From NCBI GenBank assembly GCA_008973525.1, contig WACJ01000520.1, forward strand, positions 806,001-870,000: a stretch of DNA of 64,000 bases, given 5' to 3'. Under the pieces are notes generated by a model, which did no database searches, was not told where the DNA came from, and worked only from the letters and a program-made list of their open reading frames with translations. Made by a program: the position numbers and the translations under genes. The DNA is from Stenopsyche tienmushanensis (taxonomy: Eukaryota > Arthropoda > Insecta > Trichoptera > Stenopsychidae). Shown in pieces: positions 22,025 to 35,109 of the stretch (within the stretch, counting starts at the first letter, position 1; each line of letters opens with the position of its first letter).

Positions 22025-22830
22025 ACGAAACGTTATAAAATATAAGTTCCTGTATTATTCAACAAATCTTCTCATCGCGTTGGCACACCTTTGATCTCTA
22101 TTTTGTAGAAAATTTCCGACTTAGAAGCAAAAAACGATTTTAAATGTATTTCTACTTCAGCTGCATTTTTTAATCCTTTTCTCAGGCTGTGTTCCATGGA
22201 TCTGAAAAGATGGAATTCCATCAAAGTAAAGTCCGATGAATAAGGAAGATGCGGTGATAGTTCCCAATTTAATTCCCGTATTTTATCCAGTATCAATTTT
22301 GCTTTATGAGAAGGGCAAATTAATGAAGCAGTATCGTCTTACGTCAACAGAATAAATACGGATGTTTCTCTTTTAATTTATGATGCAAAACTTCAATGTA
22401 CAGTTACAGTTTCTTCCGGTTTTATAAATTCATAATGAATAAGTTTCGTCATTAATTTTTATTGTGTTAGGTCAATGTGTACGGTATCCATCCTACCCCA
22501 TAGCACCATCCTATTCATTTTTCCGCTAAGATTTAGATGTGTTTGCATAGTAGTCTATAAGGTTCTCAGTTTTTGGGATAACTCCTCGATTGTTTGCCGT
22601 GTATATAACTTGATTATGGGTATTAGTATATAGTTATTAATATTAAAAGGTTCTCCTATTCTCAGATCATCCCTTAAGCTTTTATTGCCTGATTTAAATT
22701 TTTGAATGAATATTGGCATCTACCAACTATAACCACTTCACTATAAATGTCTTTGAGTATTTTACTGGCTTTTGTGGCATTCAGACGTTTGAAAATTTTT
22801 ACCCTTAACAATTAAAATAATCTGTTGCAC
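22025..22830 (-). mobile_element. Internally deleted mariner element, copy A
   Basis: Minus-strand translation shows an N-terminal part at about 22540-22790 (LNATKASKILKDIYSEVV, then a TANN-type turn) and a C-terminal part at 22072-22296 with WELSPHLPYSSDF (family LPHPPYSPDL, the region of the third catalytic Asp), EFHLFRSMEHSLRKG and FFASKSEIFYK. These are mariner transposase hallmarks. The middle, with the first catalytic Asp block, is missing, and stops break the frame. A tail like LLNNTGTYIL follows. Copy B at 58180-59000 shares the same internal join. No terminal repeats were identified. Confidence 0.8.
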
Positions 22831-22899
22831 TAAAATAAAGTTTAATAATAGTTCTATAAAAAAAACGTTCAAAGATATTTTCATTACTATATCTAGCCA

Positions 22900-23430
22900 C
22901 AAACTGTGTTCAAACATAAGGTCTCAAATTTTCCGAATATTTTCGGGTCTCCCTAATATTATTGCACGATTTAAAATTATCAACATTATGGCTTATAATA
23001 TAGTGTTATTGAATGAAATGTAAACATTGTAATAAGCTGATAATTAAATAAAAACGAATGCGTTGTTAACAGCTTAATAGGGATATTGAACTGATATTAG
23101 TATCATTTATTCTAACAGATCTTGTGAGATGATTGCATATTTTTAGCAATGTATGATGCATACGATAAAATTAATCTAGAAGTGTCATTGATAATTTTGA
23201 TGAACTGGTTTTGTTTAAATTTAGACATGTTTTGATGTATGTAAAAAAATACACAGCGTATGTCGTTTACAAGATGACTTCCATGTAATTAATTTCCTCA
23301 TAAGATGGACGTTATATGACACACAGACGTTAATTTATTATTGCACACAAAAAGTATTCGACTATATAATCAAGATAATTAATTGCTTTACAGGTGTACT
23401 GTTGCTAAGACACAATTAGAAAATAAATTG
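22900..23430. other. AT-rich intronic stretch
   Basis: I see no gene or repeat pair in it. Confidence 0.4.
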
Positions 23431-23439
23431 CTAATAACA

Positions 23440-23960
23440 CACTGTTGTCAGTCTAACTAATGTCCGACATTCGTCCATATTGCTGCGCGGTATTTACGGC
23501 ACGCCTGGAATCCGACGAGCAAATGTCCAGCCGAAATATTTTAAAACGAAATGATTGATAAGTCCACGTACGAATTAATGTTCAAAAAAAATGTCAAAAT
23601 AAAAGGAGAGATTTATTTATCACAGCATGGTTGCCCGGCAGCAATGCAGCCGTGTGATCAAGTATATTAGCTGGCAGGAAGCGGACAGTGACAGATCAAA
23701 TTAATTGGAAAAATCCAGTGACAGATGTGCTCCTCATCAATATTTCACTGCACACCCAGGCAAGGTGAAGGGGTGAACTGGTAGCTCTGGATGAATAAGT
23801 CAAAATGACAATGAATGTTTGCATTGCTCGGTGAAGGGGTTAATGGTTATTGGCCACCGTGGGTGCCAAACTACCTACCAAATGATCATTTCATGAGACG
23901 CACCGAGATGCTCTATATCCAATTTGGAATAAATCTGCTCCCCCCCGTCACGAAGAAAAT
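23440..23960. promoter_or_regulatory. Motif-dense intronic block, candidate enhancer
   Basis: About 500 bases are less AT-rich than the surroundings and have internal word repeats. AGTGACAGAT occurs at 23687-23696 and 23717-23726, exactly 30 bases apart; TGACAG is the core for TALE homeodomain proteins (Homothorax/Meis). The first copy runs into AATTAATT, a homeodomain core. The 11-mer GGTGAAGGGGT occurs at 23764-23774 and 23830-23840. No frame, tRNA box or transposon end is evident. Clustered sites of this type in a long intron of a likely developmental gene suggest an enhancer. This is inference. Confidence 0.45.
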
Positions 23961-24236
23961 CCATTAAAATATGATAATGAATTATATATCATCAATATAT
24001 AATACAAGGGTGAGCTTTTGGATTCAAATATTAACATTTGAAATGAATCGATACTGCAAGGATAAAAATGGATTTAATTTTATCGGAATTGCATTATAAA
24101 TGTATCATCATTATAAGCTATCAGTTGTCTCATTTAGCGTGCAATTTGATGGAAGCTTTCGATACGTTTTCACTATATAAATTCTATTGATAATATACTT
24201 AAAGTATGTATATTGAAAATGTTTATAAAAAAATCA

Positions 24237-24580
24237 TTTTAACCCTTCTGTAAATGAAAGATTTAATGTCTTCCCATCAATGAAATAGGTAAAAAAAAAC
24301 TATCGTATGAAATATACTAATCTAGTTTTTTTAATAATTTCTTTCGACACAGGTTAAAATGCATAAATTATTATATGGAGCGAAAAGATGAAAATTTCAT
24401 TATGGAACATGAAGAAAAACGTGATATACTGTACTAGCCAAAACTATTTTATTGGCTCTAGTTAGTTAGTTTTTCTCGAAATACAAAGAAGTCTATTTTT
24501 TTTAAATTCTGTAAAACTTTCAATTGGACAAATTCAGGGATAAAAATTCATCGCAAAACCATAATGAATATTTATTGGGC
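24237..24580. repeat. Dispersed repeat family B, copy 2
   Basis: It is homologous to 3200-3690, same orientation, starting at TTTTAACCCTTCTGTAAATG and containing GAAATATACTAATCTAGTTT. It is shorter than copy 1, with internal gaps. Confidence 0.65.
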
Positions 24581-24589
24581 ATATTTATT

Positions 24590-25400
24590 TAAAAAATAAG
24601 GCTACAATATTAGGGTCAAATTTAGGCTTTTTTCTATCTCGAAGAGTATAAATCTGAGCTTAAACATAATAATTCACACAATTTATTATAATTTACAGCC
24701 TAAATGTTGATATAATGTTGTAAATTCAATGAAAAAGTATACATATCCACATGTAATCGAGATAAATCTAATCAAATCGATCATTCAACAATATCTTCGA
24801 TGCTTTATCATATTAAATATAATTCCGGTGATAATTTCAGCAATAATATTTTATTGCAAATGTGGCACAATTCCGCAAAAAAAATATTTTAAAGATCATT
24901 CATTGAAAATATTATAATTTTTATGTATGCTATATATTTTTTAAGTTATGTTGTTTAGTTATTATGATTTTAACACAATCTGAACCGGTAGCCACAATCG
25001 TAGAATCTAAAACAGTCGTTATATTGCTCAATAAAAAATTAAATGATGCTGGATTGCTTCATTTAATTCTTAAAATTAAATTAAACAACTCTTTAAATAC
25101 AACTGTTACTCTGCGATTAAATCAAATTAACTCCGATCAGATTGATTTGTATCATTTTTCAGCACAAATCAATAACGATAGTATTGAAAATGATTCATAA
25201 TTTCATTAACAAAAAATGTTCTTCATATTTCAAATCGAAATAGATCAAAACCGCGCGATTAACTTGGATATATTTACATTACTATCACTTCGTGATTCAC
25301 TTGAGCGATATCAATTTTAGCATTGATTGCGAAATTTGAAAGTCACGTTATCAGCATTTGAGTGTTTGTAATTTCGAAAGAAATTTGAAATTGGATCTGA
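24590..25400. other. AT-rich intronic stretch with short frames
   Basis: A 78-codon ATG-started frame at 24964-25200 is Asn/Leu/Ile-rich, has no motif and is most likely chance. Confidence 0.3.
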
Positions 25401-25415
25401 ACTAGATTAGGCCGA

Positions 25416-25871
25416 ATGTCGCGATTTTTCTGTTCAATATGCACGATAGATAAAAGATTTATACGTATGAAAGATCGCATTTTGCGCGTTCGATTCGAGC
25501 ATAACTACACGTTATTAATATTTTCGATGACAGAAGCGATAAAGCGTTTCGAGGGCTTGTATACTTCGATCCGAGCACGCGATCGTATCGACGATAATTT
25601 CACTATTTTACATGTTTACAACGCAATGAGAGCTAATGAACAATCGGTGGCGTATCTGATCGAATGTAATGTACGAAAATTAGCTGTCGAAAAACACATT
25701 TCTTGCCTAATAATATCGACACATTTAACGTGTTTTCGAAGATATGTCCGTTTTATCTCGTTCCGACAAACAACACGATCAATGTCAATCGAAATCGCCG
25801 ATTCGACGAATTTCGATGCTTCTATTTCCATCAATATTGGATGTTCTATTTTGCGACACATTCGGAAATGA
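25416..25871 (+). CDS. Unidentified 151-codon open frame in a TCGA-rich block
   Basis: An ATG-started frame of 151 codons lies in a block rich in TCGA and CGAT words, where frames on other phases and on the minus strand (25616-25861) are also open. The product is basic and Ile/Arg-rich with nine Cys and no domain I recognise. The simultaneous openness of several frames points to low stop density rather than coding selection. Confidence 0.15.
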   Translation: MSRFFCSICTIDKRFIRMKDRILRVRFEHNYTLLIFSMTEAIKRFEGLYTSIRARDRIDDNFTILHVYNAMRANEQSVAYLIECNVRKLAVEKHISCLIISTHLTCFRRYVRFISFRQTTRSMSIEIADSTNFDASISINIGCSILRHIRK

Positions 25872-25989
25872 TAACAGCTCTCATTCGAGATCTCTTCCGT
25901 CTTTTTTCGTTGTTATTGTTGTGTGTGTGGTGTCATTTATAACCGAACAGGCCGTTGTTTGTCCAACACAATGACCAGTGTGAAGGCAA

Positions 25990-28900
25990 TGATTTATTTC
26001 GACGGTGTTTGCCATGGATCCTATTGTTGGCTTCTGAAATTTCCATCACACCCCTCGCTTTATTGAATTGGGACTGTTTTCATGCAGGAATCACAAATAA
26101 ATGATAAATATTTGTAAATTATACAAAGGATGCCCCCGATGTTGTACTTACAATGTTTACTGTAAATAACGGATGTGCACCGTCATTAAAATCGAATATT
26201 GCAATGACAATATCTCACAGAGATAAAAACTATTTGACGCATGCGACGATAATATATGATTTATTTCATATGTTCTCCAAAAAACTTTATATAAAATCTT
26301 GGATAAATCCATTCCTAATTGAAAAGTATATACACTTGTATTTAAATCTACAGGAGACATTATTATCTTGTTACTTTTGGATTATTTTCGATTTCAGCAG
26401 TCAATTTGGCGGTATCCACTTTATGCAGTCTTCCACTTCTAGGGCAATTTTTTAAATAAAATTTTTCAAATTTCTGGAACTAATTTTGACATTTGTGAAC
26501 ACTTAAAATATCGTCCATCTATATTTCGAATCAACTCTCCCTTCGGCAAAATTCGATCCATTGTAAATTGGATTGTTAAATTTGAATTTTAAAAATCACA
26601 ATTTATTATTGATGAGTATAGTCACCAAAAGAGTACAAAACACGACTTGAAAGTGCAATAACCTAAGTGCAACCAATCCCCAAAAACGATCAAGCAATAA
26701 AACGAAAATTAGTTTAGATTCTACTAATAATTAGTCGGCTATTTTAATTTATTTTAAAATAATAGAAGCCATAAATCCATATTTTGGTAATTTATCTGCA
26801 AAAGAATGCGAATACTGAACACGATAAAGATTTATTGTGACTAAGCGGGATGGATAAGATTAAAATATCTGGAATTTCCGTTAGATAATCATTGATTCAT
26901 CGGAAGATATGCAAATTTGCACGACTTTCTTCTGATAAATAGCATATTTTTATGACCCACAGTATACAAATAGGCATTTTTATTCTTTCACATGTGAGGC
27001 TTCATCTTTTAAATCAATTATTTCGATGTACACTTATCAGAATCACGAGTTGATTTAGTCGTCTGGACAAAAAAGTACAATGTTTAATCATCTATTCAAC
27101 GCCAAAATCTGAATAATTTATGATGTGCCACAATTTTTGAAAGACAGATTCCTATCATACATCAATGATTATGCCAATTTCATTGTTGCTCGAGTGTCAA
27201 TCGTTCGAGGAGCTCTTGAAAGTCGTTCCTTTGGCTATATTTTTATCCGCCGTTGTAAACAATCTTGGTTGTAATCTTCTTGATAAAAATACTGAATTCA
27301 TTCGACGATCAACCAGATAAGTGTCAATGGGCCGATGAAAAATTGCTGTATTTTTTTGCAGTGCTTAGTTATTTGACAGTTGTTATACGAGCCGTTCGAA
27401 TGCATTCGATGAAAAGAGAGTGTGAAATAAAAATTGTCAATATGGAAGTGTTTTACGTTTCAGAAATATGGAAATGTGGATTTTGTGGGCTTAAATGAAG
27501 CCGTGGAGTTTTGTGATATAAACGTCCAAAAGTGCGTTTTTAAAAAGGATCTAAAGTGAGTTGAATTTATTATTTTAATACATAAATAAATATCTTTTGA
27601 ATCAAAAACTTCGCAAATCGAATCAAATGTGTTGATACAACTTTGAAGACTATTGTGCATCTCTTATCTATTGTTTATATTTGGCATTTAAAATTATCAA
27701 CATAATCCCCAGGATTAATATTTAAAAAAAAATGAATGGAATGATGAATGGATTACATCTCACTGTGACCATAATATTGATCAAGTTTAATTTAATATGA
27801 TTTTCTTTGTGAATCAACGATCGTATAAATTTGGATCACAACACTCGAAATCAACTATTTATAGCCATGACTATAGCTTCAGAGTATCTTTTTGATGTCA
27901 TTGAAATAATCAGTCACTTTATGGTCGTACCATAGATAGCAAAAATAAATAGACGAAATATAAAAATCACAAATTTTCAACATTGTAGATATGTACTTCA
28001 TACGAATTTTGTATTGAAATGTATCCATAACGTTAAATTAGCATAAATTATTTTCATATTACTCGTATAATAATTGTACGAAAACAGGTCTTATCATTAT
28101 TCTTCATGCATTTGATCAAAAACTGTCTGTGAATGCTTATTATCGTTATCAACAATCTGGAATGATTGATTGTTTAATTAAAAATCAATAGTCTTTCATA
28201 CATGTATTGTCGACAATTAAATCAAATCTATTGTCATCATTCACATGCATTTCGTATTTGCAATGAATTTGATACGAAATTATATTAAATAGTCCTCGGA
28301 GGGACATTCGACTATTATATAATCGGTGGTCCAATTGTTTGAAGCAAAGACAAATAAAATCGCATGAACCGACGTCCCTTGAGAACCCATGGTTAAAAAC
28401 ACGGGGATAGAACGTCGCATTGGGGATGAAAAACTATCCCCAACAAAGTGTACATAATAAAAAATAATAATTTCGGTGCATTGAATGAGAAAAAAAATTA
28501 TGGCAGTCGTAAAAAATACAATGTATGCAACTGCAATGAGGGTGAATTAAGACCGGAATCCACAAACTCGTAAATTTACACTCATTTTTTTGTGTCTTGA
28601 CACCGAAATTTTAATGAAAAATCATCGTCCAAATATTGCAGAAATCATATGACTGTACAATCTGAATCATTTGAATACTTGGAATTGGTGAATGTGTGTT
28701 TTGAAATAAATCATAATATTCGTCATTGCAATTATTTTATACGCCCATTTTCATCTTGCTTGGATCATATCTGACAACTTAAAAATGCACTAACATTCGT
28801 ATATTGGGATGATAAGAATGCATTGATATTTCGGCAGTTAACTTGCAATCTTGCAGTTTGTATATTGTGTTTATCATCATATGATACAATTTTAATGCAT

Positions 28901-30130
28901 ATTTATATTCAAAACACTTTTTGTACACGAATATGCAAGTTTGTAGTTTGTGATAAGCTATTAAAAATCCAAATGACGTAAACCAGAAACTGTTGTCGTA
29001 AATGTGAATTTAAAATAATTGCCCAAAATTAGCATCCAGATAAATTGATTTTATATGATTTAAATCTGTGTTTCTAAAAGTATGATAATAGTATGCCATA
29101 ACGGACAATAAAGATATTTGATTGATTGTAAATTCTGTAATTCTTGGGTGGGTCACATGTCGAAAATAAGACCAATGTTATCTAATTTGATTAAGAAGAA
29201 TGTTGAATTTGAATGAGTATTTTATAATGATTTTTGTTTGTTGTGAATTTATGAATTTTGCCGTGTCAATGTTGTCGTATTATTATTCCGAAAGTGATAG
29301 AATCGAATAAAGCAACACATATGGGACCAATTTTGTCCCCTCTTCCGCCCTTAGATAATTTGCAAAGCCAAATTGGCTGTGGTCAACCCCTTCTTCTGTC
29401 GTCATACGAGAGATGGGTATTCATGTTTGTGGGTTGCTTGAGCCTATTTATTTTGTTTTTTGACATGTTTTGATGGTCCCGGGGGGGCTCTGGAATTGTC
29501 TATTCATTTTGCGGTCCTAGCGACATTACACACCGGATTGAAAATAGCACAGATGTACATACATTTAAAACATGTATTTTATCTATAAATATATCCGTAC
29601 ATAAATATACGTATAGAAAACACTCTGCAAAAGGGCATAAAACACAGTGCTGATAAATGACTTCCGAAAATCCTAAAGGAAGTTGAGGCTTAGGTGGGAT
29701 TTAGAGACGAAAACCTCGCGGAGCTTGTTCGATCTGTAGTCTGGGTCTCTCCGCTTTCCCCTCGTATATTTTAGTCGTATTTCATATCATAGATGATTTT
29801 TTTTTTGTTTCAAGCAACAGTTATGTGATGGGATCTCAAAATACCAAAGGATTACTCCGTATAAATATAGTCCCGTTGAAGTGATACATTTGCTGTGTCG
29901 TCTTTATATACCGTCTGTCAAAATTGCAAGGCAAGGCGGATTATTTCGCAAAATCATGACTCATTTAACAAATAATTAACATTTAAAAACAGCAAAATAG
30001 CACTCAATAAAAATGTCAAATTGGCACGTAAACACAAATTACATAACTCAAAACCTTATCATTCGGTTGAACTGCATTCGATCGCAATGCAATAAGTACA
30101 CATGTATCAATGATTCAAAATAGTTGACAC
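25990..30130. other. Intronic stretch without a supportable gene
   Basis: It is AT-rich with short frames only. A hairpin-forming word pair, TTGGGGAT and ATCCCCAA, lies near 28418-28442 around an 8-base loop. Other GC-richer patches (28290-28450, 29330-29510, 29650-29770) show nothing assignable. Confidence 0.35.
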
Positions 30131-30137
30131 AAAATAT

Positions 30138-30205
30138 TATTTCAACTTGTTTTATTTACATTGTAAATTTGAGCGTTTTTATTGAAATGCCCCGTACAAA
30201 GATCC
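30138..30205. repeat. Short fragment related to repeat family D
   Basis: CAACTTGTTTTATTTACATT followed by a GAGCG word and a TGCCCCG word resembles 13185-13245, next to repeat D copy 1, in the same orientation. The match is short. Confidence 0.4.
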
Positions 30206-31124
30206 TCAATAAAGTAGGTAGATAGAACTTTAAGATTACACATAGAATAAATGCTAAAAATGCAGTGGAATTATATGCAAAATAAAGGTGTTTTTTATTT
30301 TATGACAAGCCGTTCAGTCTCGTCGCGAATATGAACGCAAACAAAATGTCGCGATAATAATAAATTTAAAAAATCATATGGGATTCAAATGATGACGGAC
30401 TTCATATAAGCTCTAGTAGTAGAATAAAGTCTTCATGTACTATCGAGATAATCAATATTTGGATTTCTTGCCGTATTTAGATTTAAGGAGCGTTATAAAA
30501 TTGCTATAAAAATGTTTTGCTGATTTTTTGTATTCCATACGAGATTATTGCTATTCTGTATATTTTAGACATTTGGATGATTTTTTTAAATGTCTGCCAG
30601 GACAAATATTACCAGTTTCACTATAATAGCTGTTAAATTGATCATCATATAGTTGGACTTTAACGATGGTATTTATACGAAACACTTGATATTAAAAAGC
30701 ACATATAATAACATGTTTAGCTCTATTTTTACTCAAGCATATTTATTTAATACGTTGTATCGATTAGTTTTAATGGATCAAAACTTGCATAAATATATCC
30801 ATTTGCGAGTCAAATTGGCAGTTTAAAATTTGTACATATATTATTCCATATGTGTATTTTGTACATACAAATGTCAGCCTACCAGAAATAGCCCCTTTTT
30901 GAAGGGTCTTTTTTTGTTACCTTTTATTCTAATTTTTTGCCATCAATCGACTTTCGCAATCGGATTCCTAAGATTTGGCCAAACCAAATTAAAATCAAAA
31001 ACGTTACTTTAAGGGGGTTTTTCAGTCTAGAGGGAAATTTTGGATATTTTTCAAGTTCGATAAAAAAAAGACAAAAAATATTTTAATATTTTTTTTAAAC
31101 TAGGTGTTTATTGATATTTTCAGA

Positions 31125-31565
31125 ATATACAAAAAAATCTTAATTAATAAAATTGTCGCTAAAGTCTCTACCTCAAAAATAAAAATCACAAAATGGCGAT
31201 TGTTTTTAAAAAAGTCTTTTTTTGCCTTTCACAGTTTTTTTAAAATAGTCAAAATTATAATTTTGATATAAATCTGGTAGAAACAATAGAAGGTTATATA
31301 AACAAGATTTGTACTAAATTGGAAGTAAATCAGCATATTAGAACATGAGATATCATGTCAACCACGTTAAAAGAAGTAGTTTCGAGAAAAACGCCTTTGA
31401 AGATTTCATTCTTGTGGGACCGGCTGAGTTTCTGCGCCACTAAAATAGCGATAGCTTCGTAAATAATTAAAATTTTGAAAATTCCTATGGAGAATATATT
31501 CTTAAAAGTCTAAACTTTGAAAAAATGCAAAAAAACAAAATCAAAATTTTGAACTAAAATACTTC
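31125..31565. repeat. Dispersed repeat family E, copy 1
   Basis: It is homologous to 62275-62700, same orientation. Shared words include ATAAATCTGGTAGA, GAGATATCATGTCAACC, TTTCGAGAAAAACGC and CACTAAAATAG. The copies are clearly diverged. No coding capacity is apparent and no class assigned. Confidence 0.8.
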
Positions 31566-31725
31566 CTTAACTGAAATATTTGAATTGTTTCTAATTATTT
31601 AATATAAATAATTGTTTATACATAGAAATAGTTTAGAATTACGAAAAATTAAAGGCTGTTGACGAAGAAAATATTTTATCAGCACCTATTCCATAACGAT
31701 TTTTTAAAAATTACATACATATATA

Positions 31726-31813
31726 ATGACACATCACTCAATAAGTTCGTAGGATAATCATTTTAAACTTTTTTTTAAAAAAAAACCTACAAACTTATTG
31801 AGTAATGTGTTAT
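31726..31813. mobile_element. Small hairpin MITE, Tc1/mariner-like ends
   Basis: Two arms of about 30 bases form an inverted repeat: ACACATCACTCAATAAGTTC on the left and, reverse-complemented, ACACATTACTCAATAAGTTT on the right, both continuing to a GTAGG word. The loop is about 30 bases, mostly A and T. CACTCAATAAGTT-type ends resemble Tc1/mariner-group termini. A TA target duplication is plausible on the right but altered on the left. Confidence 0.7.
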
Positions 31814-31819
31814 TCAAAT

Positions 31820-34800
31820 GCTATTGTCATTCAGCCATTATTCAGATGGCTTTTTTTGTATACATTTGGTACCCATTGTGTGACAGTTTTATATCATCAG
31901 TTCATAGTGATCCCCCTAAAAAAAAAATGTATACGATCGCACATATTCGTGCAATGTACATATTTTTGGCTGCTTTATCAGAATTTAGGATTGTAATAGG
32001 TCTAAGTAGGACGATGATGAATTATGGAGGTATTCTGCTCTTCGATTCGATGATAAATAACGGGTTAGGTGTTCGTCTGACGAGACAAAGTGACTCATTC
32101 AAGCCTTCGAAATAATTAGAAGCTGTCGAGCTTTGGCACGCCATAGAAATAGCGGTAGGCACACCTGACAGTCTGTGTGAACAAGTGCCGTGGGATGCCC
32201 TCGACTTGAAATTTTTAATGTTCCGGAAATAATTAATGGTTGTTAGAGGGGGCTATTGAATTAGAGAGTGCAGAAGGAGCGAGGAGGTTACCTCAATTTG
32301 TGTCACTACCTTCATGATGTATTTGCTCTGCGAGGCTACACCTACGCGTCCTTACACCTCTTTGTGAGCGTCATATCCTATTCATCATATTTTTACGCCT
32401 TTGTGAATTCCCATTCATACGCTTCCTATTCAAGAGCGTTTGGCGAGGGTCGTGGAGGTGGTGATGCTGCATAATGGAGATGCAATGTGGGGTCGATCGC
32501 TTATTTTATTAGTTTTTTCACGCTGACAAATTTTCAATTGCCATTAGCGCTCATTGATGAAAAAATATGGGGAATTGTGAGCCAAGAGATGTTTTAAAAT
32601 TGCCAGACAAATATCAATTTTGCATTGGGGAGGTATTTTCTAAACGAATATTAAAATATACACTCAAATATTAGTTGATAATTTCACCTAATAATGGGCA
32701 TCAAGGCGTTCTTTGGCTCTATTTTGCAAAACTTTAAGATACCAGGGCGTTGTTACACATGAACGTTCGGAATTCGTAGTTCAGAACTTAAACACCATAA
32801 CTTCTACAAACCATATTTTTTCAATTAAAATTGCACTTTAGGTAAATTATTCGAATCCTTAAATTATTGTTTGAGTTTTGTCTTAGAGTAGTATGAACCA
32901 ATGCCTATTTATAAGAATAAGCTATCTAATTTTTAGTTTATGATGCATTTTTCGAATTCAGCTGTAACAGCGTTTTTTTGGATTTAAGAAAGAAAAATGT
33001 ATAATATCCGCATTTGTCCAACATTTAGTAACAACAAGCTCTTTTATATATTCAACCATATTTTTTTGTTTTGTGTATAAAATCTCTTTTTTGTCACAAA
33101 TGATGCGATTTAAAAATGAGATTTTAATGATTGCGTTCTGTCGAAAATCATAAAAAACAATAGAAAAAGCAGCAATCAATCCATGTTTAAATACATTTGA
33201 AGACTATAGAACCTTTGTTAAGTTCAACTATTTGAAGTTGTAAAGTATAGCACAGAAACCTTCTTAATTACGGTGATCTTAGTCAAACTGAGATTCCGAA
33301 TCTTCATGTGTAACTATATATTGAAATGTTCAAAATATATTTTTATAATTAGACAATAATTAATAGTTTTAATAATAGTTTTTGTAAAATTTAAATAGCA
33401 TATTAAGCTGATGTGTAATAAGAATGAAGGTGTCGTTATTGATAGTTTAATATAAAAGCTATAATGGATTGAATTTAGTAACACTTGATCTGGCGAACGA
33501 TGCAATATTACATTATTTTTGTAAAAAAAGTTATAAATTAATATTATTAAAATATACAGATTTTATGCTTTAAAGGTATACCATTTAAAAAATTGAAATT
33601 TGAAAATGAGGTACATGTTATATATTATAGAGTTATTCAATAGAATTGTATTATCATGACTGTAATACCAAACATCATAGTCAATTTTTCATCAACATGG
33701 TCATCGGTAAGATCGTGTTTTTATTTGCAATAAATGCATTAGATAAGAAATAAAATCTTAATTGAAATAACTTGGAGATTCCCCCAATTATGATACAGTT
33801 ACATGACTTCAATACATCATTGTCTTTTTTACTGAATAAAACGTAATCTTTCTAATGCCATAGCGTATTTTCGATAGCATTAATACCATCTACTTCCGAT
33901 TAGACACGTACTTTTTGAGTCCGACCAATTGATCGTTTTCAAAACAACCTTTTAAATATACCGACCGATTAATTTAATATAATGCCGAATGACATTTAAT
34001 CCGATAATCAAGAAAAATTGTGTATTTGTCCAAACGTAAAGAAATCTAATCGTACTAATTCCGATTAATATTTTAGTGTGAATTTTAGATCAATTAGAAT
34101 TTGCACTGGATACAATTTGAGCACAAATCTATCAAACGAAATATGATGATAAACGTTTATTAAGCCCAATTGTCAAAGATTTGCTTAAAGTTGTACGTGC
34201 ATTTCTATCTTTAATAACATTTGCATAAACTTATTTTGTCATCACTGATAACTGCGGCTGTATTTACACGCCTTATTTATATTATATTGCAAACAATGAC
34301 TATTAGAATTTGTTTGTCTCGATGTAAAAATGTAATAAAACCGTTTGGAGAATCAAGATTTGAGAGCTCCGAGACGGAATGCTTTGATCAATGGCCTTTG
34401 AATAGGATCCTTTGATGGACAGTATTGAAATTATTTCATACATTCCATGCCGAATGCTCTTCGATAATGGAGGTCTTTCAGTAGGTGGTCTGAGGGTATG
34501 AACAACGTCCTCATTGTGGCTCGTGAGCTACTGCTTAATGTCAGAAGTCGGCTTCCTAAAAACAGGGAGATACCTGAAGAGTGGATGTTATTTTATCTAT
34601 TTTTATATCCGACCTAACTTAAATAAGACCAAAAAAATGTGTACGCACAGTAAATTTACGGAATCTTATGAAAATATAATTTTAATAATTTTTCAAAACC
34701 ATGCTAAAAAATTAATATAGAGTGATCTTTAAAAAATCGAATCAAAAAGTGATTTTTCATCTTATCAGTATTGCTATAATTTTTATTCCGCGATGGGTGC

Positions 34801-35100
34801 TCCGAGGATATAAAAATGATAGTCAGGGGATGTGTTAGTTAGCAAAAAAAAATTTTTCTCTGGTATTCATTTTGCAGATCTTATCATTATCGTATTCTTT
34901 TTGCAACTTTATCTTCGATGATATCCCATCATATCCAAAGAATTATTTTTTTCATTGTTGATGACGGTTTAGGGGTAGAAACAGGTCGTTATTTCGAAAT
35001 TTTGCACCTATTTCTTCAAAGCCATTTTTTGTAAATCAGGAAATTTACAGTCTACCAAGCTTTCAACTTTGCGGATATTAATAAAGCTTTCGAAGCCTGA
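31820..35100. other. Intronic stretch without a supportable gene
   Basis: The 105-codon frame beginning at 31798 starts at TTG and overlaps the MITE arm, so I reject it. A GC-richer patch lies at 32250-32480. Otherwise it is AT-rich. Confidence 0.35.
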
Positions 35101-35109
35101 ATTAAACAT

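Noticed and set aside
28418..28442. Hairpin TTGGGGAT / ATCCCCAA as a possible structured RNA
   Set aside because: An 8-bp stem alone is expected by chance in 64 kb, and nothing around it extends the structure.
31798..32115. 105-codon open frame
   Set aside because: It starts at TTG within a MITE arm and has no recognisable motif.
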